Shown piece by piece: positions 54,801-63,269 of a DNA stretch of 64,000 nt. The stretch is from Hirsutella rhossiliensis (Eukaryota; Ascomycota; Sordariomycetes; Hypocreales; Ophiocordycipitaceae). Position numbers and translations under genes: made by a program. The stretch covers positions 2,356,001-2,420,000 of the forward strand of contig NW_025408669.1 of assembly GCF_020360975.1 (NCBI RefSeq). The letters are read 5' to 3'. Numbering within the stretch: position 1 is the first letter of the stretch; every line of letters starts with the position of its first letter. The notes under the pieces were generated by a model that was not told the origin of the DNA, made no database searches, and worked only from the letters and a program-made list of their open reading frames with translations.

Positions 54801-56939
54801 ATGGAGGATCCTTGGGGCGACCCGTGGGCGGCGCCCGTGACGATTGAGCTGCCCCCCGCTGCGACGGTGGTGGCGCCGCCGCCGAGGGAGGCGTTTATGG
54901 AGGCGCCCGACGGCTCCCTGGGGAGGCGGCCGGACGCGGCTGCATCCCCGTGGGGCGACGATGACGATGCCTGGGGGGACGCTGGGGCGAATACCGGGAG
55001 GGATGCAGGCTCTGGGTGGGGGATGAGCTCGAGACAGGAGCCGTTGGCCGGTGTGTTTGCCGAACAGCCATTGCCGGATCCTTGGGCCACGGCACCAGCA
55101 CCGGCAGCGGTGGCGTTGGACGCGGATTCCGAGACGGACGCCCGAGTGGATATGCAGAAGCCGGATGAGGCGACGACGGAAGACGACAAGACGGGGACCG
55201 TCAGTCTCGAAGCGCGTGGCTTCTCACAGAACGACGCCACCTCGATCCATCATCCGCTGGCTGATGCTCTCGACACAAATGCGCAGGACATCTGGGCCGC
55301 CCAAGAACCAGCCGTAGTCGCAGACCGCGGAAGGACGCCCGAGCCGGCCGACGAGGAGCCGCCGCCGTCCCCCGGATCCCCCGACGCCCCTACTCGACAT
55401 GCCATTGGAGCCGAGGACAGGCAAGAGGCGGGCCGGCAGGCTTCCAGGGTGCAGGGGCTCGTGGAGATGTTTGACGGCATAGCGAAGCGCAACATGTCGC
55501 CGGCGCCTGCAACGGTGGGCAAGAAGACTGTCGCGCACGAGGACTCTGGTCCAGAGTCGGCGCGCGGCCCGGAGAATGAGCCGCAGACGACACGCACAGA
55601 GTATTTTACTGAGACCTCTACGGACTGGTCAGCGCATGTATCGACAGAGGAGGCACGAAACGAGAGACCCCGATCAGAAGATGGGCTGGAGACGACGGCC
55701 GGCTCAGGGGACTGGCAAGACCAGATCCCCCAAGGGAAAAAAGGGACACAGCACATCGTCTACCCCATCGACATGACCCGCCTAGACGATATATTCCCAG
55801 ACGCTTCGGCGCAGCTGCCGGAGCCGGAGCGCGGCCCTGCAACCCTTACCGACGACTTCTTCACGACCGTATCGGAGCGCAAGGCGTGGTACCGAATATC
55901 GCGCTTCGGCTCCATGCGATGCCACGATCAGGGCGACCCGGACGACTACATGCGCGTCGGCTGGGCGACGTCACGCGTGCGCGAGCGCACCATGGAGCTG
56001 GTGCGGCGGTGGATGGAGCAGGACTCGCAGGGCGGGCGTGTCGTCCTGGGCCGCCGCGTCGGGCTAGTCGGGGGCAGCATGTTCAACTGGGATTCGGCGG
56101 CTGCGCCTGTCGAGATTGCCGAGTTGCTGCGCAACAGGGGTGAGAGGAAGACGCCCGAGGCACACTGGCGACGGGCGTCTGCTGCCATGAGTGAAGCGTC
56201 CACGACGGCGGCGCGTGGCAACTTGCCGGCGGCTGCCCCGTGGCCGGCGTCTTTTGGCGCGGAGCCGGTCAAGGATTCTCCGGTCCAGGGGCAGGATGAT
56301 TCATTGGCGGTGCCGCTTGCGATTCCGCCGAATGCCTTTTCTACGACGCCAACACTGCCAGCGGAGACTTCTATTGGAGCACCTGCGGCATTCGAGCAGC
56401 CAGGAGGGGGTGTGACGGAAGATGACGCCGACGACGACGACTGGGGAGACATGGTTTCCCCGACTGTCATGGAGCCCAAGGGTCCGTTTTCGGTGCCGTT
56501 CTTGGATGCTGGTGCTGTTGTGAATGGAAGCTTGCCCACTCGTGAATTGGCCCAACCTAGATTGGGGGGCGTAAGTCGAAATGGAACAGAAGGTATGGAC
56601 AGGAAACATGAGGACATGGGCAAGATGAACCGGGCAGCATCACCGGGCGACGATTCCAGCCTGGGTTGGGCATGGGGCACCGACTTGGCTCCCGAGGTGA
56701 TCAAGCCCACGCCCACACAAGCAACACAAGATGCGGAACCTCTGGCGCGACGCAAGCCAATCCAGCACCCCAATCCCGGCGCGGATCACGCACCATTACT
56801 CCTCTCCATATCTGGCACAAGTACAGACGATATGATGGCTGCCCTGGACGCCACGTCAGCAGGAGAGGGTGCCGGGAGTGACCAGGTGGTGGCTCGCATA
56901 CTGAGAAGTCTGCCTGACCTGACGTACATGCTTCGCTAG
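54801..56939 (+). CDS. Conserved fungal protein of unknown function with a central WYRISR domain
   Basis: Single exon of 712 residues starting MEDPWGDPWAAP. I prefer this ATG to the upstream in-frame one at 54714 because the DPWGxPW opening looks conserved and the extra residues do not. The protein is acidic and largely disordered, with repeated DxWG motifs (DDAWGD, DDDWGD). The only well-conserved block is at about residues 355-445: FFTTVSERKAWYRISRFGSM, RCHDQGDPDDYMRVGW, then VRERTMELVRRWMEQD, GGRVVLGRRVG and SMFNWDSAAAPVEI. A short C-terminal helix (VVARILRSLPDLTYML) ends it. No enzyme motif, TM or signal peptide. I do not recognise a characterised family. Confidence 0.72.
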   Translation: MEDPWGDPWAAPVTIELPPAATVVAPPPREAFMEAPDGSLGRRPDAAASPWGDDDDAWGDAGANTGRDAGSGWGMSSRQEPLAGVFAEQPLPDPWATAPAPAAVALDADSETDARVDMQKPDEATTEDDKTGTVSLEARGFSQNDATSIHHPLADALDTNAQDIWAAQEPAVVADRGRTPEPADEEPPPSPGSPDAPTRHAIGAEDRQEAGRQASRVQGLVEMFDGIAKRNMSPAPATVGKKTVAHEDSGPESARGPENEPQTTRTEYFTETSTDWSAHVSTEEARNERPRSEDGLETTAGSGDWQDQIPQGKKGTQHIVYPIDMTRLDDIFPDASAQLPEPERGPATLTDDFFTTVSERKAWYRISRFGSMRCHDQGDPDDYMRVGWATSRVRERTMELVRRWMEQDSQGGRVVLGRRVGLVGGSMFNWDSAAAPVEIAELLRNRGERKTPEAHWRRASAAMSEASTTAARGNLPAAAPWPASFGAEPVKDSPVQGQDDSLAVPLAIPPNAFSTTPTLPAETSIGAPAAFEQPGGGVTEDDADDDDWGDMVSPTVMEPKGPFSVPFLDAGAVVNGSLPTRELAQPRLGGVSRNGTEGMDRKHEDMGKMNRAASPGDDSSLGWAWGTDLAPEVIKPTPTQATQDAEPLARRKPIQHPNPGADHAPLLLSISGTSTDDMMAALDATSAGEGAGSDQVVARILRSLPDLTYMLR

Positions 56940-57604
56940 CAGATACTGACCTTTCTCGGGGGGGTGACTGGAGACGTCACTTCGAGGAGGACAGTTCATG
57001 ATGCTAGAAAAGGGGGGAGAAATGATATTTTCTCAGTAGAAAAAGATGGGATGACACGACACGGCCGGCCACGGCTCATTACGTTTGAAAAAGAGGGCAA
57101 GTTTCTGGATGATAAGAGGGGTCTGCTGTATATCACTCGTGGCGTTTACAAGGGCATTTCCCCCTGGAATCTTTCTCTCCCGGCTCCATTGCTGCCATGG
57201 CCGGAATTTGTGCACGAGGTCTCTGGCTCACGCTTCCCTGACTCCCTCTTGGGCGTGATGCATGGGGTTACACATCACTGTTTTGCACGACTGTGAGTTG
57301 ATTTAATATTTTTCAGGTTCCTATTTTCAAACGTTGATGCAGCTGAGCTTGTCCAACTAACATGCCCCGGGTCGAAATCAGAGCCTCTGTTACACGGTTT
57401 TAGGTGGGATGAATGTCGAGCCCCCCTTTTCCGAGAGAGGCTGTCTCCAACCATGCATCCTACCCGGACGGCGTACCGACCCTCGATTCTTCCGTGACAA
57501 TCCGGTGAAAGGAAACAAAGTGAATCATTATCAAGACGAAAAAGAAAGAAAAAGGAGCTCCTTTTGCTTAGGAGCCGGCAACCCCTCTTGCCACTCTCCC
57601 CAGC
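56940..57604. other. Convergent intergenic region
   Basis: Between the 54801 gene and the first small cysteine-rich gene. A 110-codon frame at 56964 has no support. Confidence 0.5.
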
Positions 57605-57847
57605 TCACGTCAGGCGCTTGTCCGTCGGGTAGGTTATCCGCAACCGTTTCTGGTTCTCATCCTCACATAATTCACAGAAAAAGCCGGGGGTGGCATCAAT
57701 TGCCACGTCGATTTGCCGGATGGGCCGGCCGCAGCTGCTGACTTCGCCGCGGAACGAAGCGGCACAGCAGAGACCCTCTTCGTGATAAAGGCGCATTCCA
57801 AGGTCGCACCCGGCGCACCTTTTCCAATAAACGGTGCGTTGACACAT
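57605..57847 (-). CDS. Small cysteine-rich protein, tandem family member A
   Basis: Intronless, 80 residues, no signal peptide or TM. Conserved cysteines are at 2, 11, 14, 27 or 28, 39, 58 and 61 (CxxC near each end), the scaffold shared by all six genes of this array. Start is ATG-TGT. The protein adds a second Cys at 28. The N-terminal half is aromatic/basic (MCQRTVYWKRCAGC) and the tail basic (NQKRLRITYPTDKRL). About 240 bp upstream lie GGACAGG and a TTATAG box in the family arrangement. Paired CxxC motifs suggest zinc binding, but no His/Cys pattern of a named zinc finger is matched. Function unknown. Confidence 0.7.
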   Translation of the reverse strand: MCQRTVYWKRCAGCDLGMRLYHEEGLCCAASFRGEVSSCGRPIRQIDVAIDATPGFFCELCEDENQKRLRITYPTDKRLT

Positions 57848-58416
57848 TGCGCCTCTTTCGCTTGACTCGGTCGTCTTTGCCGAAGGTTCGAGGCCATGGA
57901 GTTGGCGGGGCGGAGAGGGTGTGCCTGTCTTTGTGTCCGCGGAGTGCTGGGATGGATCAATGCCACCGAGAGGATGGATTGGTAGGACGTGAAAGAAGAA
58001 CTGGGAAGAATAAGGGCATGAGAATGGATGGTTGCTTGTTTGGGATGCGGCGAGGAGGGAGAAGGACAGGAAACCACTGGATTCTTATAGAAACCTGGAC
58101 ACGGCGTTGTCTGGTGCATTTCGATGTATGAATTGAGCTTCTTCTGAGCAGAAGAAGCACAGCTCCGCATCTGTTCTGGGCAAGTCTTCCGTATACAAAG
58201 AGCTTCTTGTGGCACAGCCAACGTCCTCATGGTTCTCCTTGTTTGCCCCCTAGCTGTGGGCGAAGCCGCAACTCCAAGAGACCTCCAGAAGATTTAGCTC
58301 TGCATGTGGCGCGAATGGGCACGTTTTCGAGCCCCCACCCAACAACCGAACAGCCACAAAACCGACACGAGTTCAGCACCTATTCCCTCTCCCTTCCCTC
58401 CGGCTCCATGAACTCG
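57848..58416. other. Spacer A-B of the cysteine-rich gene array
   Basis: Holds the promoter of copy A and the 3' flank of copy B. No further copy seen. Confidence 0.5.
58064..58090 (-). promoter_or_regulatory. Putative core promoter of copy A
   Basis: Plus-strand GGACAGG (58064-58070) precedes TTATA (58085-58089), the same order as in the other copies but without the full 12-mer. Confidence 0.4.
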
Positions 58417-58653
58417 CTACGCCGGCGGCGGGTGGGAGGCTCTCCATTGGCACTCCCAGCAGACATCCCTGACACGCGGCCGCCCTTGGCTATCGAGGGC
58501 CCCGTTGGGCCGCTCGGTGAACTGGACGTCGATGTTGTCGCAATGTCCGCCGTGCCCTGAGGCACGGCGGCACGGCCGGCCCCAGAAGGAGCACAGCATG
58601 AATTCCCGGCCGCAGCGGGCGCACTTGGTGGAAACGTGCCAGATGACGCACAT
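58417..58653 (-). CDS. Small cysteine-rich protein, tandem family member B
   Basis: Intronless, 78 residues. Cysteines 2, 11, 14, 28, 38, 65 and 68 fit the family scaffold, with an extra Cys21. The start is MCVIWHVSTKCARCGREF; GRE after the first CxxC also occurs in copy F. The spacer between the fifth and sixth Cys is the longest of the family (26 residues), Arg/Pro-rich. Ends in HPPPA. No targeting signal. A strong TATA-like box sits about 130 bp upstream. Orientation and spacing match its neighbours, so it arose by tandem duplication. Function unknown. Confidence 0.7.
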   Translation of the reverse strand: MCVIWHVSTKCARCGREFMLCSFWGRPCRRASGHGGHCDNIDVQFTERPNGALDSQGRPRVRDVCWECQWRASHPPPA

Positions 58654-59062
58654 GGGGGACAGGTGGGGAAGTGGACGGTGGCTTTGGATGGGTAGAGTGT
58701 GTTTTCGAGCAAAGATGAAGGATGGGACGAAGCTACTCGGCAGAGGGAGCGTGTATGGGGCGGGCGGCTCGTCTGGCCTCTTTTATATTCGCCGCTCCGT
58801 GGACTTTCTCTATTCACGCCTGAAGCTGGGCAAGTATCTCAACACGGAGCTCAGTCCTGGGCCCCTGTTCGTGAGGCAGCAACTCCAACAGCCCCCCCTG
58901 ATGGCCCATCCGTCGCACCGACTCGACGTCACCTCCCTCTCGTCACGGAAACATGGTCCCGTCCCTATCTGTGAGGGAGCAACTTGAACAGACACCCCCC
59001 CTAGGGCTCGACAGTCGTACCGACACCACCTCACCCCTCCCGCCTCTCCTCACCGATTCCGT
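58654..59062. other. Spacer B-C of the cysteine-rich gene array
   Basis: Promoter of copy B and 3' flank of copy C. Carries a CCCCTGATGGC-type segment (58882-58892) that recurs 3' of copies D and E and, as CTGATGGCC, of F. Confidence 0.5.
58761..58790 (-). promoter_or_regulatory. Putative core promoter of copy B
   Basis: Plus strand CGGGCGGCTC, then CTCTTTTATATTC. On the sense (minus) strand this reads GAATATAAAAGAG followed by a GC-rich element, matching copies C-E. Confidence 0.55.
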
Positions 59063-59290
59063 TCAAGCTGCCCCTGATGCGGGCTCATCAGAAGCCCTAC
59101 ACAGCAGGCAGACATGGCCGGGAAGATTTGCCGGGACGTATTCGATTGTCAGTTGGTCGTCGCATTTGACACGTTGCTGGTCCTGGTTCAGACTGGACTT
59201 CTCGCAAAACTTGGCTTGAGTGGTTTGCGAGAAGCGGACAAGACTTCCGCAGACGACGCAGGTGGCTGCTTGCATGACGAGTGAGCACAT
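59063..59290 (-). CDS. Small cysteine-rich protein, tandem family member C
   Basis: Intronless, 75 residues, the shortest copy. Cysteines 2, 11, 14, 29, 43, 61 and 64 define the scaffold. Between Cys29 and Cys43 the spacer is 13 residues (EKSSLNQDQQRVK), as in D, E and F. Begins MCSLVMQAATCVVCG and ends SDEPASGAA. Hydrophilic, without signal peptide or TM. Its promoter has the exact 12-mer GGACAGGCGGTT and a TATA box. No known domain; a compact metal-binding fold is inferred from the two CxxC pairs. Confidence 0.72.
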   Translation of the reverse strand: MCSLVMQAATCVVCGSLVRFSQTTQAKFCEKSSLNQDQQRVKCDDQLTIEYVPANLPGHVCLLCRASDEPASGAA

Positions 59291-59662
59291 GTTGAGCGAC
59301 AGACCGGTCTTGTCAGAAATATATGGAGGGAATTGAGTGAAGAGTTGTGGTTGATTCTGGTAACTGGAGTTTAGAGCGCGGGAAAAGGTTTTAGAGCAGA
59401 ACGGCCACCCGCAGGACAGGCGGTTCCTTGGGCTCTTTTATATTCTCTAGTCTATCATGTCGTCCTTCCGTCTCACAAGCCTTGGACTTGGTCCGTTCTC
59501 TCTGATATACCGTCCTCCAACTCGAACAGCTCCCCGTCGGTGGACGAACAGCCACTGACTGGCACGGTCTCCGCTTTCTTGCATCATGGAAACATGGTTC
59601 TCTCCTAGTTCGCACGGCAGCAACTCGACGAGGAACCCCCTGATGGCTGAACCGGCACGCCT
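59291..59662. other. Spacer C-D of the cysteine-rich gene array
   Basis: Promoter of copy C and 3' flank of copy D, including CCCCTGATGGCTGAAC just beyond the copy D stop codon. Confidence 0.5.
59414..59447 (-). promoter_or_regulatory. Core promoter element pair of copy C
   Basis: Plus-strand GGACAGGCGGTT at 59414-59425, nine bases, then CTTTTATATTCTC from 59435. On the sense strand: GAGAATATAAAAG, nine bases, AACCGCCTGTCC. Same spacing in copies D and E. Confidence 0.65.
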
Positions 59663-59902
59663 TTACTTCTTGCCCTGCTCCTTTTCATTCGCCCTTTGCT
59701 CCCGCCAATAACACCTGTTGCAGAGCGTATAGCCATCGTTTTCTACCACGAGTCTAACGCAGACCATGCCATCGTGACAGTATCCAGCTTGCGGTCTTGG
59801 GCTCCTGAGAGCCATATCGCAAAGGTTGATTCGCTCGCTCATCGTATCGACCTCCGCGCCGCATGTAAGGCAATGGGAGAAAATGGCATTCTTAAAGCAC
59901 AT
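59663..59902 (-). CDS. Small cysteine-rich protein, tandem family member D
   Basis: Intronless, 79 residues. Cysteines 2, 11, 14, 28, 42, 61 and 64 are at positions identical to copy E; Cys48 is extra. Begins MCFKNAIFSHCLTCGAEVD and has a strongly charged tail (WREQRANEKEQGKK). The 14 bases across the start, CCGTCAGCATGTGC, are identical in copy F, which supports the chosen ATG. The promoter has the exact 12-mer and a TATA-like box about 210 bp upstream. No targeting signal; function unknown. Confidence 0.74.
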   Translation of the reverse strand: MCFKNAIFSHCLTCGAEVDTMSERINLCDMALRSPRPQAGYCHDGMVCVRLVVENDGYTLCNRCYWREQRANEKEQGKK

Positions 59903-60339
59903 GCTGACGGAAAGGTGCGGCCGGTAGGAAGTGGATGGCGAGAGGTCTTGGTAGACTTGGGGAGCCGGAGCTTCGGGCCTGGTAGAAGGGCGGAAAGACG
60001 TTCCGGAAGATGCTGGTTTGGGAGAGTTGAGCGAAGAACTTGTAAAACGGAGATGAGATGGCGTTGTTGAGTGAATTACAAGATCAACCCGGACAGGCGG
60101 TTCATTGAGCCCTTTTGTATTCTCTGGTCTATCATGTCGCCCACCTGTGGCCTAAGTCTTTCACCCGACCTATTCTCTCTGATATACCATCCTCTTCCTA
60201 CTCACAAGGCGTTCACAAGGCGTTCACTCGAACCCGATCTGTTCTTTCCCACACATTTTCCTTTTCATGGCCCCGAGGCGTTCGGACAAAGTCCCCCCTG
60301 ATGGCTGAACAGTCGCAGCCTGGCACGACTTCACCTCTT
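59903..60339. other. Spacer D-E of the cysteine-rich gene array
   Basis: Promoter of copy D and 3' flank of copy E. A ten-base direct repeat (ACAAGGCGTT) occurs at 60206-60215 and 60216-60225. Confidence 0.5.
60091..60124 (-). promoter_or_regulatory. Core promoter element pair of copy D
   Basis: Exact plus-strand 12-mer GGACAGGCGGTT at 60091-60102, nine bases, then CTTTTGTATTCTC from 60112 (one base different from copy C). Confidence 0.62.
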
Positions 60340-60600
60340 TCACCGCCGCCCCTCCCCGACCTGTCGTAGCTGTTCCTCAATGCTGTCCATTTGAGCAGCA
60401 TCAGCTTCGCAAGCCGGACAGATCCTGCCCTCGGGGTTTTCTTCCGTGACCCACCCGAAGGCCACGCCGTTGTCGCACTGGCCGACTCTCGGGTTCGTTT
60501 TCTCTTTTGCGTTGTCGCAGAGTTCTAATCTGCAAATGTGCACAAAGATGAGTGCTGCGCAGGCGGCGCATTCGATGTAGACGTCAGTGCTGTGGCACAT
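60340..60600 (-). CDS. Small cysteine-rich protein, tandem family member E
   Basis: Intronless, 86 residues, the longest copy. Cysteines 2, 11, 14, 28, 42, 61 and 64 match copy D exactly; Cys23 is extra. The NPRVGQC segment before Cys42 parallels NPQTGQC in copy F. Begins MCHSTDVYIECAACAALIF and ends in a charged helix-like tail (MDSIEEQLRQVGEGRR). No signal peptide. The promoter has the exact 12-mer and a TTATA box. Function unknown. Confidence 0.74.
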   Translation of the reverse strand: MCHSTDVYIECAACAALIFVHICRLELCDNAKEKTNPRVGQCDNGVAFGWVTEENPEGRICPACEADAAQMDSIEEQLRQVGEGRR

Positions 60601-60931
60601 GGTGGGGAGTGTGGGCGTCTCGTAAGAAATGGCTCGTGAGAGAGGTGAGCAGGCAGCTTGGTTGACTTGGGTGAACCGAGGTTGGAGTATACGAAGAGGT
60701 GTCCCGTGGGAGATTTAGATTGGAGGAGTTGATGGTGTTTTTAACAAGACTACGAAAGAGCAACTCGGACAGGCGGTTTCTTTAGTCCTCTTATACTCGC
60801 CAGTTTATTATATCATCCGAAGTCTGTCTCTGATGTGCTGTTCTCTCCCTGTCCATGAAGCAGCAACCCGTACCGCCCCTGTTCTGATGGCCAAACAGTT
60901 GCAGACCGGCACACGTTCACCTCCCCCCCCC
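60601..60931. other. Spacer E-F of the cysteine-rich gene array
   Basis: Promoter of copy E and 3' flank of copy F, the latter with CTGATGGCCAAACAG, related to the 3' flanks of D and E. Confidence 0.5.
60767..60799 (-). promoter_or_regulatory. Core promoter element pair of copy E
   Basis: Exact plus-strand 12-mer GGACAGGCGGTT at 60767-60778, then, after nine bases, the box CTCTTATACTCG beginning at 60788 (sense strand CGAGTATAAGAG). Confidence 0.6.
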
Positions 60932-61180
60932 TTACACTCCGCCCGGCCTCAGTACAGCTCGAAAGTGGCGCTGGTAATTCGCAGCAGCCGCACACTGCGA
61001 GCAGATCTTGTCAAGCTTTTCGTCCTTGACCCTCGTCACCTTCAGGCCGGTCGGGCACTGGCCAGTCTGCGGGTTTTCCATCTTGATGGCGTCCCAGCAC
61101 GCCAAGTAGTGGCTGAAGTAGGTAAAGATTTCTCGTCCGCAGAGAGCGCAACTGAGGTAAGCTTCTGTCATGGTGCACAT
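60932..61180 (-). CDS. Small cysteine-rich protein, tandem family member F
   Basis: Intronless, 82 residues from the ATG at 61180. The open frame extends upstream to 61294, but start-site identity with copy D (CCGTCAGCATGTGC) and the family MC opening favour 61180. Cysteines 2, 11, 14, 28, 42, 60 and 63 fit the scaffold and there are no extra ones. Begins MCTMTEAYLSCALCGREIF; NPQTGQC precedes the fifth Cys. The C-terminal tail is basic/aromatic (NYQRHFRAVLRPGGV). The upstream element is the most degenerate of the six (GGACA then TATA near 61424). No targeting signal; function unknown. Confidence 0.72.
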   Translation of the reverse strand: MCTMTEAYLSCALCGREIFTYFSHYLACWDAIKMENPQTGQCPTGLKVTRVKDEKLDKICSQCAAAANYQRHFRAVLRPGGV

Positions 61181-62576
61181 GCTGACGGATCGGGTGCGTG
61201 CGTCTCGGAAGAGACGGATGGGAGGCGGCGAGTGAAGAGCTTGGTGGGTGACCCTGGTTGTCGAGTGTCGTAGAAGGAAGCTACAAGGCAGCAAGACGTG
61301 TCATGACAGGCTGAAGGAGAGCGGCGGGTGCAAATCTTCCTAGACTTGAGTGGCCGGAGCGTTCGAGTCTAGTAGACGAAGCAGCAGGACTAAAGGACCA
61401 ATTCAAGGACAACCAGTGGCTAGTATATTTGACGTCTTCAAGTCTGCACTGCCCCTTGATGCTTCTTTTCACATTGTACAAACAAATTTAGGTCTGTCAC
61501 AAGGAAACAGCCGTCCTAACGCCGCACCATGCCTGTGTACGAACATCGCCGCATGGCGGCTGCTCTGTCTCTGTGTACAACAATCAAAGACTCTGGCCTT
61601 CGTCGAGCTATGAATATCAACGCTTTCAGCAGGGGCCTGGGCGGCATTCGCCTCGACGAGGACCTTTGTTCGCATTGCTGTACGCGGCGACGTAGTGAAA
61701 AAGACCTGTACAGCCCTTGAAAGAAAACAGGTTCTCAACGAGTTTCTCCTCTACGTGTAGCTACCGAGTTGAGAACAGAAGGGGAAACGGCTTCGAACTG
61801 TCAAGAAAAGTATTGGAGCGCTGCTTGGAACGGGAGATACAAGCGCCCGCCATCGCCCTGCTTCCTCGAGGCCTGCTTTATACGACTTGGTGTGCTTGAA
61901 TCAAGCGTCTCGTAGTGTCAACAACTCCTCAGGACAAAGGGTAAGGGCAGAGCCTGGGGGACTCATGACCCTGGGACTCTGAAAGGAAACTTCTAGCTGC
62001 GACACGGCCGTTGAAGCTGATTGCTGCTCACTGCTCACTGCTGATGGGACGCTTTGGACCAACACGCAAGAACATCGACTGGTTCAGTAACCTTCTCAAT
62101 GCGCATGACTTTTCCTCACGGGGAAGCTGTATCAAGTGCACTACTCTCCCGATGATGTCGAGGAACAAGCGTGGAGAAACAAGGGGGAGAAGGTGAGTTT
62201 GATTACCGTCTCGAGGACTCATTTGAGTAACAAGGCCACGCAACTCCTGACCGTGCTTATACACGGCTTGCTAACGTCCACGACCGAGAAACCGCATCAC
62301 ATCCACTAGTCTGGCATTTGAGCCGTTATGGGAAAGATGGGGAATCAAATCTAATGTGCGTCCCTGCTGCGTCCTCGAGCTCGAGTCGAGCTACGTGGAG
62401 AGGGAGACGGCCCAACGAGCGTCAGATTGATGTAAATACTAAACGGGATCCCGCCTCAGTCGAGTCCGTTCCAGTGGCCTTCTGCGCTATGCAAGTACGC
62501 CCAGTATCATGCCCATCTCATTATTCAATGCTCGCTTTTGACAATGCCCCCTTCCACCACACCGCCAGCCGTTGCA
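61181..62576. other. 1.4 kb intergenic region
   Basis: Promoter of copy F (GGACA at 61407, TATA at 61424) and 3' flank of the membrane-protein gene. I looked for a seventh cysteine-rich copy and found none intact. Confidence 0.5.
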
Positions 62577-63269
62577 TCAGAAGAAGTTCGGTACTGCAAC
62601 ACTCTTACGCTTCTGCGCCGTTGCGTCAACTGACGGCACGCCGTTGTAGATGATGCCGCTGGCCACGCTCTTCCGCCTCGTCGCCGGGTCAGCATGGGCC
62701 GGCGCGCAGGATGCTGCTCCGTCTCCTGGTCAGCACCACACACCATTATACACACATACACGCAAACGCAGGTGTTCTCCCGGCTTACCTTCGTGGGCGG
62801 CATAGGCCGCGCGGACCAAGTCATCAAACAGCTTCGACTGGGTCCTCTGGCGCGGCGTGGTAGCACACGGCGCAAGCCCGCCCTCGGCCTTGTTGAGGAC
62901 TGCGGGCGCCGGCGTGGAAGCCCGATTTTCTTTTCTGCGGCGGAAGTAGGATACGACGGCGAAGGCAAGGATTAAGCACCCGAGGACTGGAGGGGCGTTC
63001 GTGTTAGCCCGTGTATCCACGCACAAGAACGAGGGAACTCGGGACTTGCCTCCTGCGGAGACGATGATGCCCAAGTCGGCGAAGCGAGGGACGCCGGTGG
63101 CTTCGCTGCCGGAGATGGAGATGGCTTCGGCTTCAGTTTCTGCTTTGACTTCGTCTGCGCGTTCGCTCAGGGGCATCCTCGGGAGCAGCAGTGGTACGGC
63201 AAAGGCGTGCTGGACTAGACAAGCGACGAGAATCGCGAGGCTCGACATGGCTGTGCTTGGCAACTTCAA
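62577..63269 (-). CDS. Small single-pass membrane protein with signal peptide
   Basis: Three exons (63050-63269, 62789-62986, 62577-62725) give 188 residues. Intron 1 (63 nt) is of the GC-AG class: donor GCAAGT, branch GCTAAC, acceptor CTCCAG. It is in frame and stop-free. Intron 2 is GTAAGC...ACCAG. Residues 1-24 (MKLPSTAMSSLAILVACLVQ...) form a signal peptide; a short Glu-rich lumenal part follows. Splicing out intron 1 brings SAG next to VLGCLILAFAVVSYF, a TM helix closed by the stop-transfer RRRKE. The cytosolic tail is basic and Ser/Thr-rich. No known domain. Reading depends on the inferred introns, so detail is uncertain. Confidence 0.6.

Noticed and set aside
56964..57296. 110-codon frame just after the 54801 gene
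   Set aside because: No domain; probably 3' untranslated sequence.
57605..61180. Reading the cysteine-rich array as a set of secreted effectors or toxins
   Set aside because: No signal peptide in any copy, and the CxxC pairs suit an intracellular metal site better than disulfide-rich secreted peptides.
61281..62264. Possible seventh cysteine-rich copy
   Set aside because: Frames here have scattered Cys but not the M-C-x8-C-x2-C opening or the closing CxxC.
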